A DNA stretch of 47,282 nt from Comamonadaceae bacterium (GCA_027486495.1 JAIXOZ010000112.1:1-47282); one strand, 5' to 3'. Numbered from the stretch's first letter, positions 24,526 to 33,515 are shown. Numbers and translations: made by a program. The notes: generated from the letters alone by a model not told the origin.

Positions 24526-25830
24526 TCACTCGGGCAGCAAGCCCAAGGACTGCCGCCATGCCGACATGGCGCTTGCCAGTTCAATTTGGCTTCGAGCGGC
24601 TTGTCGCGTGGCCTCTGCGGCCTCGGCTTCAATGCGCAAGCGGGTGGGCAGATCCGTCTGGCCCAGCCTGAACGACTTGTCGAAAAAACCTCGGGTCTCG
24701 TTGGCCAGTCTGGCCCGGCGCTGCACGGCGTCGAGTTGGGTGCGTACGGCCGCAAGGCGCGCGGCAGCGCCTTGTTGGTCGGCTTGAATGCGCGCCTTTT
24801 CAAGGACCCGTTGTGTCTGCACTTCTATCGCTTCGGCTTGTGCATTCGCAAGATGGGCGTCATGCCCGGGGCCTGCACCCAAGGGCACGCGAATGCCAAC
24901 CAGCACAGTCTGGCCATACCGCTCCCCAAAAGCACCACGTTCACGGCTGGTCGCCACCGTGAGTTCGGGGTTGGATCGCTTTTGGGTGCCGATGAGCTGA
25001 GCCGTGCGCTCGGCCACCGTGATGCGGTCCTCCAGTTCAGCCAACAAGGGATGGCCCGCTGAGGGCCATGAACTCGGGGTCTGGCCTGGCGAAAGGCCTA
25101 GGTTCGGGCCTGGGGTGGGTTCACCTGCTGCGTTGACCGTCAAGTCAGCCCTCGCAGACCTGCCTGTCAGCGCCATCACTTGTGCAAAGGCCGCGGCAGA
25201 GGCCGCCTGGGCCTGGGCGGCATGCGCCTGGGCCGCAGCGACAGCGCCTTCGGCTTGGTGCTGGTCCGACTTGGCCAGATCCCCCGCAAGGGTCCGCTTG
25301 GCCACGTCTGCGGCCAAGCCTTGTGCATTGGCCAGTTGTTCGCTCGCCATTTCAGCATCAACGCGGGCACGCAGCCAGCCCCACCAAGCATCCCTGACAG
25401 CAGAGGCGAGCCGCAGTTTTGTGGCGAGCAACTTGCGCTCAAGCAAGGAGCTTTCCGCCTGCGCCAGATCGGCACTGGCCGTGCGTTGCCCGGGTAACCA
25501 AATGGGAACGGTGATGCCCAGCTCGATTTCTCGCGCACCCTTGTTGCCTGTCATCCCATCTGATCGCTGGCTGATCTCCAGCGAGGGCGGCTCGGGCGAC
25601 CGCATCGAAGCGGCTTTCGCCTGCGCCTGCACAGCATCACGACGCTTTTGAAAAGCTTGCGCCTCGGGCTGCCTTTGCCACGCCGCATCGAAAACTTCTT
25701 TCAAGGACAGCGCGTTGCTTGTCGCTGCAGCAGGTGTGACTTGCGCTTGGGCCGTCAGCACCAAGCCGCTCAAGGTAAAGACCGACAACACGAACCGCAT
25801 CGGTGCAGATCTTTTTTGGTTCAAACTCAT
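24526..25830 (-). CDS. RND outer-membrane channel (CzcC-like, TolC family)
   Basis: A 434-residue outer-membrane efflux protein. ATG 25830 is chosen over the GTG just before it because GGAG lies seven bases upstream. A signal peptide follows (FVLSVFTLSGLVLTAQAQ). Two OEP repeats are visible by their paired helices: LSKEVFDAAWQRQPEAQAFQ-like at the start of the first, and a second starting near ELEDRITVAERTAQLIG. VRVPLGAGPGHD-like turns mark the strands. Alanine-rich coiled helices (AEGAVAAAQAHAAQAQAASA) are typical. It forms the outer-membrane tunnel for the pump. Confidence 0.88.
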   Translation of the reverse strand: MSLNQKRSAPMRFVLSVFTLSGLVLTAQAQVTPAAATSNALSLKEVFDAAWQRQPEAQAFQKRRDAVQAQAKAASMRSPEPPSLEISQRSDGMTGNKGAREIELGITVPIWLPGQRTASADLAQAESSLLERKLLATKLRLASAVRDAWWGWLRARVDAEMASEQLANAQGLAADVAKRTLAGDLAKSDQHQAEGAVAAAQAHAAQAQAASAAAFAQVMALTGRSARADLTVNAAGEPTPGPNLGLSPGQTPSSWPSAGHPLLAELEDRITVAERTAQLIGTQKRSNPELTVATSRERGAFGERYGQTVLVGIRVPLGAGPGHDAHLANAQAEAIEVQTQRVLEKARIQADQQGAAARLAAVRTQLDAVQRRARLANETRGFFDKSFRLGQTDLPTRLRIEAEAAEATRQAARSQIELASAMSAWRQSLGLLPE

Positions 25831-25974
25831 CACTTATCTCCAATGGTGAAACATCCAAGGAGATCAGCGAGCAGCGACAAGGCGTCGCTAGCCGGTGACG
25901 CACAACGCACAAAGCGCCATGATCACCCGCAAACAGGGGATTCGAAAAAGGCAGGAAAACCCGAGGCTCGCCGA

Positions 25975-26328
25975 TCAGGCAAGCACGGGCCATTTGGGCC
26001 GTTCAGGGCGTTCTGTTGATGGCTGAGAAGCCATCGCCTGAAGGTGAAGGGGGTGATCGTCAGAGACCGCTACGGTGGTTGTGTTCAGACTGCTGACCAT
26101 GGCAGCGGCACAACCCAGGTGACAAGTGGCGCAGTCATGGTCCATGCCTGCCGATGAGCTTGCGTTTTCACCAGTCTCTGGGTGGTCAACTGACGCATGG
26201 TCATGGGTGTGGTGTCCCGGGTGCTGGGCCATCACACCGGTTTCGTGCTTGCAATAGCCTGCCATGGCTGCCCAGCTGAACTGCATGGGCAACAACACCA
26301 GCAAGAAGATCGCCATGTAACGTTTCAT
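25975..26328 (-). CDS. czcI: CzcI-like metal-resistance periplasmic protein
   Basis: A 117-residue protein counted from ATG 26328. The signal peptide MKRYMAIFLLVLLPMQFSWA and the next residues AMAGYCKHETG match CzcI-type proteins that head czc operons. The mature part is rich in possible metal ligands: HPGHHTHDHASVDH and DHDCATCHLGCAA. CzcI proteins are small periplasmic proteins thought to influence czc induction or metal buffering (family knowledge). It is the first gene of the operon and probably carries the promoter in the 91 bases between it and the GNAT gene. Confidence 0.8.
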   Translation of the reverse strand: MKRYMAIFLLVLLPMQFSWAAMAGYCKHETGVMAQHPGHHTHDHASVDHPETGENASSSAGMDHDCATCHLGCAAAMVSSLNTTTVAVSDDHPLHLQAMASQPSTERPERPKWPVLA

Positions 26329-26419
26329 GGTCGGAAATTGTAGTGACTCAAATTTTCCATGGCACCGGTTGTGCATTTGTCCTCGGGGCGGTTGGGGGCA
26401 ATGATGAAGGATGCTGACT

Positions 26420-26965
26420 TTAGGCGTCACCAGACCCTCCATGCGCCCCTTTGCGACGAAACTGAATCACCTCGGATCCTTTGAACTCTGATCGGCCGTA
26501 CTCACGATACCCCACCCTCTGAGCAAGTCGAATGGATGCCGCGTTCCCTGGGCCAATGATGCACGCCGTTGTCTTGGCGCGGAACTTTTCATCCATCCAT
26601 TCAAGCGCCGCGTTCACAGCCTCAGTGGCGATGCCGCGCCCATGCGCATCGCTTGAGAACACCCAACCGCCTTCCGGCAGGCCATCGAGGGAGGGACTGA
26701 TGTCTCTTTCCCAGTTCGCAAAGCCGACGTCGCCGATGAGCTGAGCATTGTCCTTCCACTGAACGGCCCAATAGCCAAAGCCAAGCAACGCCCAGTGCCC
26801 GCTGTAGCGAAGAAGCCGTGCCCAGCACTCCTCCCGCGTCGAAGGCTTCCCGCTGATGAATTGAGAGACTGCGGGGTCTCCCCACATGGCAGTCAGCGCA
26901 GGAAAGTCATCGAGTCGATGCGCTCGCAAGATCAGTCGGTCGGTTTCAATAAGGGGTGCGCCCAT
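26420..26965 (-). CDS. GNAT N-acetyltransferase (RimJ/RimL-like)
   Basis: A 181-residue Acetyltransf_3 protein. IETDRLILRAHRLDDFPAL at the start is the family opening. WVFSSDAHGRGIATEAVNAAL near 100-120 is the acetyl-CoA pyrophosphate loop (Gln/Arg-x-x-Gly-x-Gly/Ala form), and NAASIRLAQRVGYREYGR near 148-165 is the C-terminal GNAT motif. It acetylates an amine, possibly a ribosomal protein N-terminus or a small molecule; the substrate cannot be told. Its stop lies 91 bases upstream of the czcI start. Two 19-base imperfect repeats lie upstream (26999-27059). Confidence 0.85.
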   Translation of the reverse strand: MGAPLIETDRLILRAHRLDDFPALTAMWGDPAVSQFISGKPSTREECWARLLRYSGHWALLGFGYWAVQWKDNAQLIGDVGFANWERDISPSLDGLPEGGWVFSSDAHGRGIATEAVNAALEWMDEKFRAKTTACIIGPGNAASIRLAQRVGYREYGRSEFKGSEVIQFRRKGAHGGSGDA

Positions 26966-27265
26966 GCTCTTCGGTCCCAGTTGCTCAAGATCAGGTGATC
27001 AATCAATCCTAATCGACTACTGGCCTTGAGATGTGCTGCATCAATTATTCCTGATCGACCGCCACCGACCCCTTACAGACCTTCGTGTATTGCCATTAGC
27101 AACAACTGAGCAGCGATAGCGGCCAATCAGGTCAAGTTCAACAAGGTCAGCAACCTGCTAAAAGCAGAAATTCCTATTTGTTACCGTTGAATATCGTTTG
27201 AAGTCAGTCCAAACCGTGCCGACGTTTCTCTGAATGTTGTCCTCCGCTTCAAGGACCTTGTTATG
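26966..27265. other. Intergenic gap with an imperfect direct repeat
   Basis: No gene is seen. The 19-base stretches 26999-27017 and 27041-27059 match at 16 of 19 positions (TCAAT-A-TCCT-ATCGAC pattern). They lie 34 and 76 bases upstream of the GNAT start, suitable for a regulator with two sites. The rest shows nothing recognisable. Confidence 0.4.
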
Positions 27266-28090
27266 TCAGTCACGGCGCGCAGCTTTGTACAAAGGCAAAA
27301 CAGTCGGCAGCAATTTTTCGATTTGCTGCACGCGGCTTGCCTCTGTTGGATGAGTGCTTAAGAAGTCGGGGGAGCTTCCCCCACTGTTGACTTTGAGCAT
27401 TTTCTGCCACAGCGTGACCCCTGCTCGCGGGTCATAACCGGCCCGCGCTGAGAGTTCCAGACCCATTCGATCGGCTTCATTCTCATCGGTACGGCTGAAG
27501 CGGGTTGCAATCAGAGACTGGTAAATGGCTCCAGCCATGTCAACAGAACCTTGACCAAAACCAAACAATGCAGCGCCCAATCCTATTGCGGATTGTGCAG
27601 CCAATGCCTGCGAGACCTGTTCGCGTGAGTGTTCCCTCAATGCATGTGAAATTTCATGCCCCATCACCACGGCTATTTCTTCATCGGTCAGATGAAGCTG
27701 CCGAATAAGGCCTGAGTAAAAAATGATTTTTCCACCCGGCATACAGAATGCATTGAGTTCACTGCTGTTGATCAGGTTGACTTCCCATTTCCAATCAGGT
27801 GCGTCGGGACGAAAAAATTTTGATTGCGGTTCAATTCTCTGGGCAATGGCACGAATGCGCCGAAGAATGGAAGCATCGGTATTGAGGGTGCCTTTTGCAG
27901 CAGCCTCGGAAGTCAGCTTGCTGTAACTTTGCGCCGCCATCTGTTCGAGCTGCTGAGAGGAAACCAGAAGGAGTTGTTGACGGTCCGTGCCTACCGCTCC
28001 ACCACTGGTGGTGGTTTGGCATCCACCGAGTGTCAGCGCAGCAAGCAACAGCAAAAGGGGGGCAAGGAGTCGAATCCCCGAAATCCGCAT
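27266..28090 (-). CDS. M48-family metalloprotease lipoprotein
   Basis: A 274-residue zinc protease counted from ATG 28090; a GTG 21 bases upstream is less likely. It has a lipoprotein signal (LLLLLAALTLGGCQTT, lipobox LGGC), so it is probably anchored at the inner face of the outer membrane. The zinc motif is HEISH (HExxH) in VVMGHEISHALREHS, with the third ligand in RTDENEADRMGLEL. YSGLIRQLHLTDEEIA and STHPTEASRVQQIEKLLP are typical of the LoiP/YcaL group of M48 peptidases, which degrade misassembled outer-membrane proteins. Length is usual. Confidence 0.92.
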   Translation of the reverse strand: MRISGIRLLAPLLLLLAALTLGGCQTTTSGGAVGTDRQQLLLVSSQQLEQMAAQSYSKLTSEAAAKGTLNTDASILRRIRAIAQRIEPQSKFFRPDAPDWKWEVNLINSSELNAFCMPGGKIIFYSGLIRQLHLTDEEIAVVMGHEISHALREHSREQVSQALAAQSAIGLGAALFGFGQGSVDMAGAIYQSLIATRFSRTDENEADRMGLELSARAGYDPRAGVTLWQKMLKVNSGGSSPDFLSTHPTEASRVQQIEKLLPTVLPLYKAARRD

Positions 28091-28133
28091 CGTTAACGGC
28101 CGATCGTGCACAGCGTAAACATCTTCAGGTGGT

Positions 28134-28532
28134 TCAAGCCTTCTTCAGCCATGACGTGCACCAGCCCTTGGCCGCCACATTTTTGCCGGCAAACAAAGGA
28201 CATCCACCCACGACATCACCTGCCTTGCCTTGGTACAGCACGCAGTTGTTGCAAGCACTGCCAGATACATGGTTTTTGAGTTTTACTTTATCCGCTTGGA
28301 TGGCGTCGTCCACATAGCCAAATGTTTTGGCTTGGGCGTCGCCTTTTTCGACCATGGGAAGATTCATGGTCGTCGTTAATGGTGCTGGTGCGGCCGCGGG
28401 TGCCGGACTGGGGGCGGGTGTGGTCGCCATCGGTGCGCTCTGTGGTTCGACTTGAGGCGAGCAAGCAGTCAACAGTGCCAGACAGGCAAAGGGCGTGATT
28501 TCGATAAAGCGTCTGCGTGTTGGCGTTTGCAT
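28134..28532 (-). CDS. High-potential iron-sulfur protein (HiPIP)
   Basis: A 132-residue periplasmic electron carrier. The start MQTPTRRRFIEITPFACLALL is a Tat-type signal with an Arg-Arg pair, and a Pro/Ala-rich linker follows (about 25-55). The mature domain has the four cluster cysteines in ACNNCVLYQG, VGGCPLFAG and GWCTSW, spaced as in HiPIPs, with the conserved aromatic Tyr. HiPIPs carry electrons from the bc1 complex to terminal acceptors. It ends 43 bases upstream of the M48 protease start on the same strand, so co-transcription is possible; no functional link is obvious. Confidence 0.93.
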   Translation of the reverse strand: MQTPTRRRFIEITPFACLALLTACSPQVEPQSAPMATTPAPSPAPAAAPAPLTTTMNLPMVEKGDAQAKTFGYVDDAIQADKVKLKNHVSGSACNNCVLYQGKAGDVVGGCPLFAGKNVAAKGWCTSWLKKA

Positions 28533-28934
28533 GTGCGGGTTCCTTGTCTGGAGTGGCTTGTCATTGGGGTGCCGAGGTGCAATGGCCCGTCAACCGACCC
28601 ACGAGTCAACGTTGCGCGGTTCAAGAGGACATATTGCATGTGGCAGTGGCCCTGTGTCTGTGCGATGGTGCACAAAGCTCACCGCAGTCAAGGACCACAA
28701 CGAAGGCAGCAATCCAAGCCTTCCATGGCACCTCGCTGGCGATACCGACAATCGACTGACTGGTTCAGAAATATTCCCTGTACGTCCTCAACTGGCCAAT
28801 CCAAGACAGTCTTGACCTGTCCGCAGACGCCCTCTTTGCCGTCCTGAAACTGAGGCTGACGATAAGCCGAACTGGCTAAGAGGGTCATCTCCTCGGGCTA
28901 GCCCATCGATGCCAGCCCGCGGACGCCAAATCAC
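28533..28934. other. Intergenic gap, nothing recognised
   Basis: About 400 bases upstream of the HiPIP gene and downstream of the aldo/keto reductase gene. Several short frames exist but none has credible coding content, ribosome binding site or conserved motif. No hairpin with T-run was seen. Confidence 0.5.
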
Positions 28935-29945
28935 TCAGCCAAACACCTCGGTGTCCACCTCGCTGTTGGACTGGGCGCTGTAGCGGCTACCGGCTACCGT
29001 GTTCTGGTTGATCAGGGCATCCAGGCGCGCCAGCAAGCCCGCATCCAACTTCACATTCGCCGCCGCCAGATCGTCCAGCAGGTGATCTACTGAAGTGGTG
29101 CCGGGAATCGGAATGATGTCTTCGCCTTGGTGCAGCAACCAGGCCAGCGCCAACTGCGAGGGGCTGCAGCCGGCCTCGTGTGCAAGCGCGTGGTAAGCGG
29201 GCAAGAGCTTCAAATTGGCGGCGTAGTTCTCGGGGGTGAAACGCGGCATGCCGCGGCGGATGTCCTTGGCGTCAAAAGCGCTCACATCCAAAGCCGCACC
29301 GCACAAAAAGCCACGCGCCACCGGACTGAAGGCCACAAAGGCCACGCCCAACTCACGGCAAGCCTGCAGCACCGCGATCTCGGGGTTGCGCGTCCACAGC
29401 GAATACTCGGTCTGCAGCGCAGCAATCGGGTGCACCGCATGGGCTTTGCGAAGCGTGCTGGCCGACACCTCGGACAAACCAATCGTCTGGATCTTGCCTT
29501 GTCGCACCAAGTCACTCAAAGCGCCCACGCTGTCTTCGATGGGCACTTTTTTGTCCCAGCGGTGCAGGTAATACAAGTCAATCACATCGGTCTGCAAGCG
29601 GCGCAGCGCGTCCTCACAGGTTTTTTTGATCGTCTCGGGGCGGCCATCGATCACCCGCACCTTGCTGCCGCCGCTTTGTTCCACGCCCTGCATGCCGCAC
29701 TTGCTGGCCAGGGTAAACCGGTTGCGGTGCGGCTTCATGACCTGACCCACCAGGGTCTCGTTGGCCCCAAAGCCATACAAGGCGGCCGTGTCGAAAAAAG
29801 TCACACCCTGGTCCAGGGCGGTGAGCAGCACGCGTTCGCCCTGCTGGGCCGAAACGGGTGCGCCATAAGCGTGGCTGAGGTTCATGCAGCCCAAGCCGAT
29901 GGCGCTGACGGAAAAGGAGGCGATTTGGCGGTTTTTCATGGCCAT
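28935..29945 (-). CDS. Aldo/keto reductase
   Basis: A 336-residue NADPH-dependent oxidoreductase of the AKR superfamily (YajO/AKR13-like). The catalytic tetrad is seen in TFFDTAALYGFGANE (Asp and Tyr near 52-57), LASKCGM (Lys near 82) and LYYLHRWDK (His near 126). The C-terminal cofactor site PIPGTTSVDHLLDDLAAANV is typical. Two ATG codons lie at the start (29945 and 29939); either may be used. The physiological substrate is unknown. The gene lies downstream of a broken regulator on the same strand. Confidence 0.92.
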   Translation of the reverse strand: MAMKNRQIASFSVSAIGLGCMNLSHAYGAPVSAQQGERVLLTALDQGVTFFDTAALYGFGANETLVGQVMKPHRNRFTLASKCGMQGVEQSGGSKVRVIDGRPETIKKTCEDALRRLQTDVIDLYYLHRWDKKVPIEDSVGALSDLVRQGKIQTIGLSEVSASTLRKAHAVHPIAALQTEYSLWTRNPEIAVLQACRELGVAFVAFSPVARGFLCGAALDVSAFDAKDIRRGMPRFTPENYAANLKLLPAYHALAHEAGCSPSQLALAWLLHQGEDIIPIPGTTSVDHLLDDLAAANVKLDAGLLARLDALINQNTVAGSRYSAQSNSEVDTEVFG

Positions 29946-30005
29946 ATCTTAGCCACTTTAGACCCTCCTATACGACGACCTGCCCCATGAGAACCATTGA
30001 CAAGC

Positions 30006-30760
30006 TCAAGGCCGAAAACCCAAAGGAGAGGTCGTAGAACCTGCGGACTGAAATTGCCATGCTCCACTCAACCCCTCCAGCACTGGGAGCTGATCGCTCA
30101 GATCGATCAACACCATGCGGTTTTCCACACCCCACTCGTCGGCTGTGGCATCGATGCGCAAAGGCATGGCATTGCGGTGCGCTGTGGCCTTCAGCCAGAC
30201 AAAGCAATGACGGCGACACTGCCCCCCAGCACCTCTTGATGAAATTGTGCAAAAAGCACTTGCGATTGCGCATCCAAACCGTCAGAAAACAAATGGTGCT
30301 GACACTTTGATCGTTGGATATCCAGAAGGATCGCACCCGCCAGATTGGTCTGCAACACACGCCCCTGCGCATCGAGCGTGACCAAACCGACCGGGGCAAA
30401 GTCGTAGACATCCCTGTACTGTTGCCAATCTGTACAGGGCGGTGAACCTTCCTCAGCAGCAAGGCCGCAGGGCGACAGCGTCTTGCTTGCATCATCAGGC
30501 GATGACAACTCGCCAATGGGGTCGATCGTTCCATCTTGCAGCGCCACCCGAGCCAACTGCTTGAGGTAATGCTGCGATTGAACTTGGCCACGCGCATGGC
30601 ACTCACAGGCCACAGTGCTCAACCCGTCTGGATCTTTGATGGTGATTTTTCCCCGTTGAATGTCGATCCAGCCCGCTGCCTGAAAGCGCCCTGCCGCCTG
30701 AGTCACCGATTCGCGCCGCACGCCCAACATGTGTGCAACAGCAGGTTTTCACCAGCATCC
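30006..30760 (-). pseudogene. Broken Crp-type HTH / PAS regulator
   Basis: From about 30753 a frame reads AVAHMLGVRRESVTQAAGRF and then GWIDIQRGKITIKDPDGL and ACECH, which is the winged HTH of Crp/Fnr proteins. A PAS-like domain follows (YDFAPVGLVTLDAQGRVLQT). The nucleotide-binding domain expected before the HTH is missing, and a stop lies just upstream (near 30756). The PAS frame stops at 30191, but a second frame continues sensibly (RNAMPLRIDATADEWG, RMVLIDLSDQLPVLEG) to a stop at 30006-30008, so one frameshift lies near 30215. The gene is therefore truncated and frameshifted. The HTH-then-PAS order is itself unusual. Confidence 0.65.
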
Positions 30761-31277
30761 CACGGGGCCACAGTCCGACCGTCTGATGACTTCAGACCCA
30801 AGGCTTTCCGTCCCGTGCGGGGTAAATCCAAGGGCTCATGAAAAAGCACCTTCAACCCTGGCCCACTGACCAAGTTAGCTGAGTGATGGGCGCTTGGGGT
30901 GAAGGCCTGGGTGTTCCACATGTCTGACTCCATTCATCTCGGCCACTGCAAGCATTGCAGCAAGTGCCATGGATTCATGCTCGGGCTTTGAAACTGCGGC
31001 GTCGATTGATCGAATGATCTGTTCGCATAGACCAGAGGGCCTAGACCCGGAGGTTCAAACACCCAACACCCAGCGGGTGCATCCTCGGATCTTGATCGAA
31101 CAAAACCTGCATCGGTGCTGTTCGCGTGTGTGCTGGACCACTGTTCAAGAAAAAAAATGCGACGACGATGAGTCGTCCCAACTGGAAAGGCCGCCATGAC
31201 TGCACGCACCCGCGTGGCAATGACTTGGCCTCGCCAACAGTTGGTGTCCTTGGCCCCGCAGAAATGGAGACCCCCTC
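30761..31277. other. Intergenic gap, possible decayed sequence
   Basis: About 520 bases between the broken regulator and the GlmS-like gene. No credible gene was found. A minus-strand frame (30703-30933) has no recognisable similarity to the missing Crp N-terminal domain. GATC-containing stretches near 31000-31015 and 31088-31096 (TTGATCGAA) look alike but too weak to call operators. Confidence 0.4.
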
Positions 31278-31781
31278 ATGCACACCCACTCAGAGGTGAC
31301 TTTTCACCGCGAGTTGTCGCCTTTTCGGTTTTTGAATGCGCCGCAGGCCCAATTCAGTCAAGGCCCCAACGCCAAGCCCGGGTCGCGCCCACGCATAGCC
31401 GTTCTGCATCGGGGGCACATCCACAACCACACAGCCCTGCGCCGCCAATTGCAAGACAGGGGTTACCACTTCAGCACGGACAGCGATGGCGAACTGATTG
31501 CGCACCTGATCGATGCCGTCCACCCGGGTGATGCCCTGCAGGCCGTGCGCCGTGCCGCCGCTTTACTGCAAGGCCCAGGCGCATTTGCCGTGCAGTTTCA
31601 CGACCAAACCCACCGCCTGCTGGCCAACCGTGTGGGGCCGTCAATGGCCTTGCGCCTTCACCCACGGCGCGCTGAACTGATCGTGCCAGCGCAGCCTTTG
31701 GCCAACACCAGCACGGGCAGCACGACGGGCCTCTACCTCCTGCCAGAAGGCGATGTGCTCGACATCGACACCACCACGTAG
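31278..31781 (+). CDS. Stand-alone, catalytically dead GlmS-type glutaminase-like protein
   Basis: A 167-residue protein whose middle (about 38-80: RIAVLHRGHIHNHTALRRQL, then RGYHFSTDSDGELIAHLID) aligns by eye with the GlmS glutaminase domain (VVHNGIIENHE..L...LKARGYTF.S.TDTEVIAHL). The end LYLLPEGDVLDID matches the close of that domain. The catalytic N-terminal Cys, the HTRWATHG substrate segment and the oxyanion Asn (HNG becomes HRG) are missing, and there are no sugar isomerase domains, so it cannot be an active amidotransferase. The ATG at 31278 has GGAG eight bases before it, so it may be expressed. It may be a regulatory or binding protein, or a relic. It converges on tadG. Confidence 0.55.
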   Translation: MHTHSEVTFHRELSPFRFLNAPQAQFSQGPNAKPGSRPRIAVLHRGHIHNHTALRRQLQDRGYHFSTDSDGELIAHLIDAVHPGDALQAVRRAAALLQGPGAFAVQFHDQTHRLLANRVGPSMALRLHPRRAELIVPAQPLANTSTGSTTGLYLLPEGDVLDIDTTT

Positions 31782-31923
31782 CCACACCTGACCGGGCGAT
31801 GATGTTTGAGACTCCCGCCCATCAAAGCGCGCCGTCTGGTTTCATCGCGTTTGTAGCTCACCTGCCGACCCACCTCGTTCAGGCCTGTCTTTATCGGATC
31901 ACACCATCGCGCGATAATGCGAA

Positions 31924-32976
31924 TCACTTGAACAAACTCGGCGGCGAAATGACGCCGTAATTCGGTCCCACACCGCCAGACAGCGGCGGGGGGCATTGGT
32001 TGCTCATTTTGGCGAGGATGTACTTGCCGTTACCGCCCACAGCGTCCAACAAGTGCAGGCAAGCAAAGCCCACAGTGGTTGCCCATGTCCCCGAAACCAT
32101 CCGATTCAGGATGGGCACCACCACGAACTCACACTTTTTGTTGCCCGCTGCGCTGCATTTTTTGACATCGGTGAACAAGCTGGTTTTGACACCTGTTTGT
32201 ATCCACGCGTCATCGCCCACCGACATGCTGATGGGGTTGCCTTCTTCGATCAGTTTTTCAATGGCGTTGGCCCCAGACGCTTTTGTGTCCAGTGATGTCC
32301 ATTCGCCCGAATCGCAGTTGGCGTATTTGTACACCGACCCAACTTTGAACTGCGGCACCAGACCGGTCAGCGGGTCTACACGCGGCGCAGCAGGTTGCGC
32401 ACTCGCGTTCCAAAATTTGTCGTACATGCATTTGGAAATGGCAAAGGGAAACAAACCGCCCGGGAGAATGGTCCCCGGGCTGCTCACCCCCGCCACCGCC
32501 GTGACCCGCACCGGTTTGGCATACACACCCCAGATGCTGGCCAAAAAAGTGCGCACCGGGCCCTGGTTTTCTTTCTCGCTTTTGCCCAAGCTTACTTGTA
32601 CGGCGGGCGCGTCGTTGACCCCCGGCTTCAAGGGCAAAAATTGTAAACCTGTGGCAGCCTGGGTCATGTCCCAATAACCGGTTTGCACCTGGCCGTCGGC
32701 CAGCGGGTGGCCAGCCGCACTGTTGAGGGCGATGGCGTTGCTGGCCGTGTTGGCAGCACCCGGCCAGTCCAGCGCCGAGGCCCCGATGGTGTAGAGCTTG
32801 CGTGCACCGGCCAGCGCTGCGGCATCGGCATCGTTTTGCAACTCGTTGCGCACCACATGCAAATAAGCCAGGTCCACCGCCAAGGCCCCTACCCCCAAGA
32901 GCACGGGCAAAGTCAAGGCCACCAGCACGCTGACCGCGCCTTTTTCGGATTTGGAAAACCGTCTGATTTTTTTCAT
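31924..32976 (-). CDS. tadG: Tad pilus protein TadG
   Basis: A 350-residue protein counted from ATG 32976, chosen because AAGGA lies seven bases upstream. The N-terminus has the TadE/TadG-like helix (EKGAVSVLVALTLPVLLGVG, then ALAVDLAYLHVVRNELQNDADAAALAGAR), the Flp-pilus assembly TadE/G-like opening. The remainder is a periplasmic domain with several cysteines (KYANCDSGEW, KKCSAAGNKKCEF) and no von Willebrand domain is evident. It is a pseudopilin-like envelope protein required for pilus display. It overlaps nothing; the ATG lies 12 bases inside the sense of tadE's end. Confidence 0.85.
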   Translation of the reverse strand: MKKIRRFSKSEKGAVSVLVALTLPVLLGVGALAVDLAYLHVVRNELQNDADAAALAGARKLYTIGASALDWPGAANTASNAIALNSAAGHPLADGQVQTGYWDMTQAATGLQFLPLKPGVNDAPAVQVSLGKSEKENQGPVRTFLASIWGVYAKPVRVTAVAGVSSPGTILPGGLFPFAISKCMYDKFWNASAQPAAPRVDPLTGLVPQFKVGSVYKYANCDSGEWTSLDTKASGANAIEKLIEEGNPISMSVGDDAWIQTGVKTSLFTDVKKCSAAGNKKCEFVVVPILNRMVSGTWATTVGFACLHLLDAVGGNGKYILAKMSNQCPPPLSGGVGPNYGVISPPSLFK

Positions 32977-32987
32977 GACCGTGTCCT

Positions 32988-33515
32988 TCACTCATAGACC
33001 ATTTCCGTGCTGGCTTGCAACACCCAGGGCCTGCCCAGGCTTTGGAACAAGCTGCCCAAGCCAATGCCTTCAAAGGTGTAGCTCACCGTGACCTGCAGCG
33101 TGGGGTCACCACCCAGGCTGCCCTTTTGAATGATCACGCTGGGCTGTACTGGGTTGGTCCCCAAGCTGATCAGCGCAGTCTGGGCGTAGTGGTTGACCAC
33201 CTGCCGAATTTGCGCATCGGTGAGCTGCGGGTTGCGTGCCACGATGCCCGCGCGTGCGCCCTCGCGGCTGGCGTTGGTGATCACGGCCTTGTCGTACAGA
33301 GCCATGCTCGCATCGATGCCGCCCACCAACAAACCCAAGAGGATGGGCAAGAGCAGCGCGAATTCGACCACCGCTGCGCCGCGCTGCTGAGCTGACGTTT
33401 TGCCGCCTTGTCGGCCAGCTGCGCACGGGGCTGAGGCAAATCCTGCAAAGCTCGAATACGTCTGCGTTTTTTGAAATCTGCAAGTCTCGCGAGCGGGGTT
33501 TTGAAAACATGTCAT
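32988..33515 (-). CDS. tadE: Tad pilus pseudopilin TadE
   Basis: A 175-residue protein counted from ATG 33515, where AGGAGG lies six bases upstream. The hallmark GAAVVEFALLLPILLGLLVG (about 47-66) is a pseudopilin-type helix preceded by QQRG, the prepilin peptidase site, with Glu at position +5 or +6. SMALYDKAVITNASREGAR follows, which is the TadE consensus. The rest is a small periplasmic domain (VSYTFEGIGLGSLF). The leader before the cleavage site is unusually long (about 45 residues). Both tadE and tadG run leftward, divergent from flp. Confidence 0.85.
   Translation of the reverse strand: MTCFQNPARETCRFQKTQTYSSFAGFASAPCAAGRQGGKTSAQQRGAAVVEFALLLPILLGLLVGGIDASMALYDKAVITNASREGARAGIVARNPQLTDAQIRQVVNHYAQTALISLGTNPVQPSVIIQKGSLGGDPTLQVTVSYTFEGIGLGSLFQSLGRPWVLQASTEMVYE

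Noticed and set aside
29968..30606. A 212-codon minus-strand frame over the broken regulator
   Set aside because: Only another frame of the pseudogene region; the HTH and PAS similarities lie in other frames.
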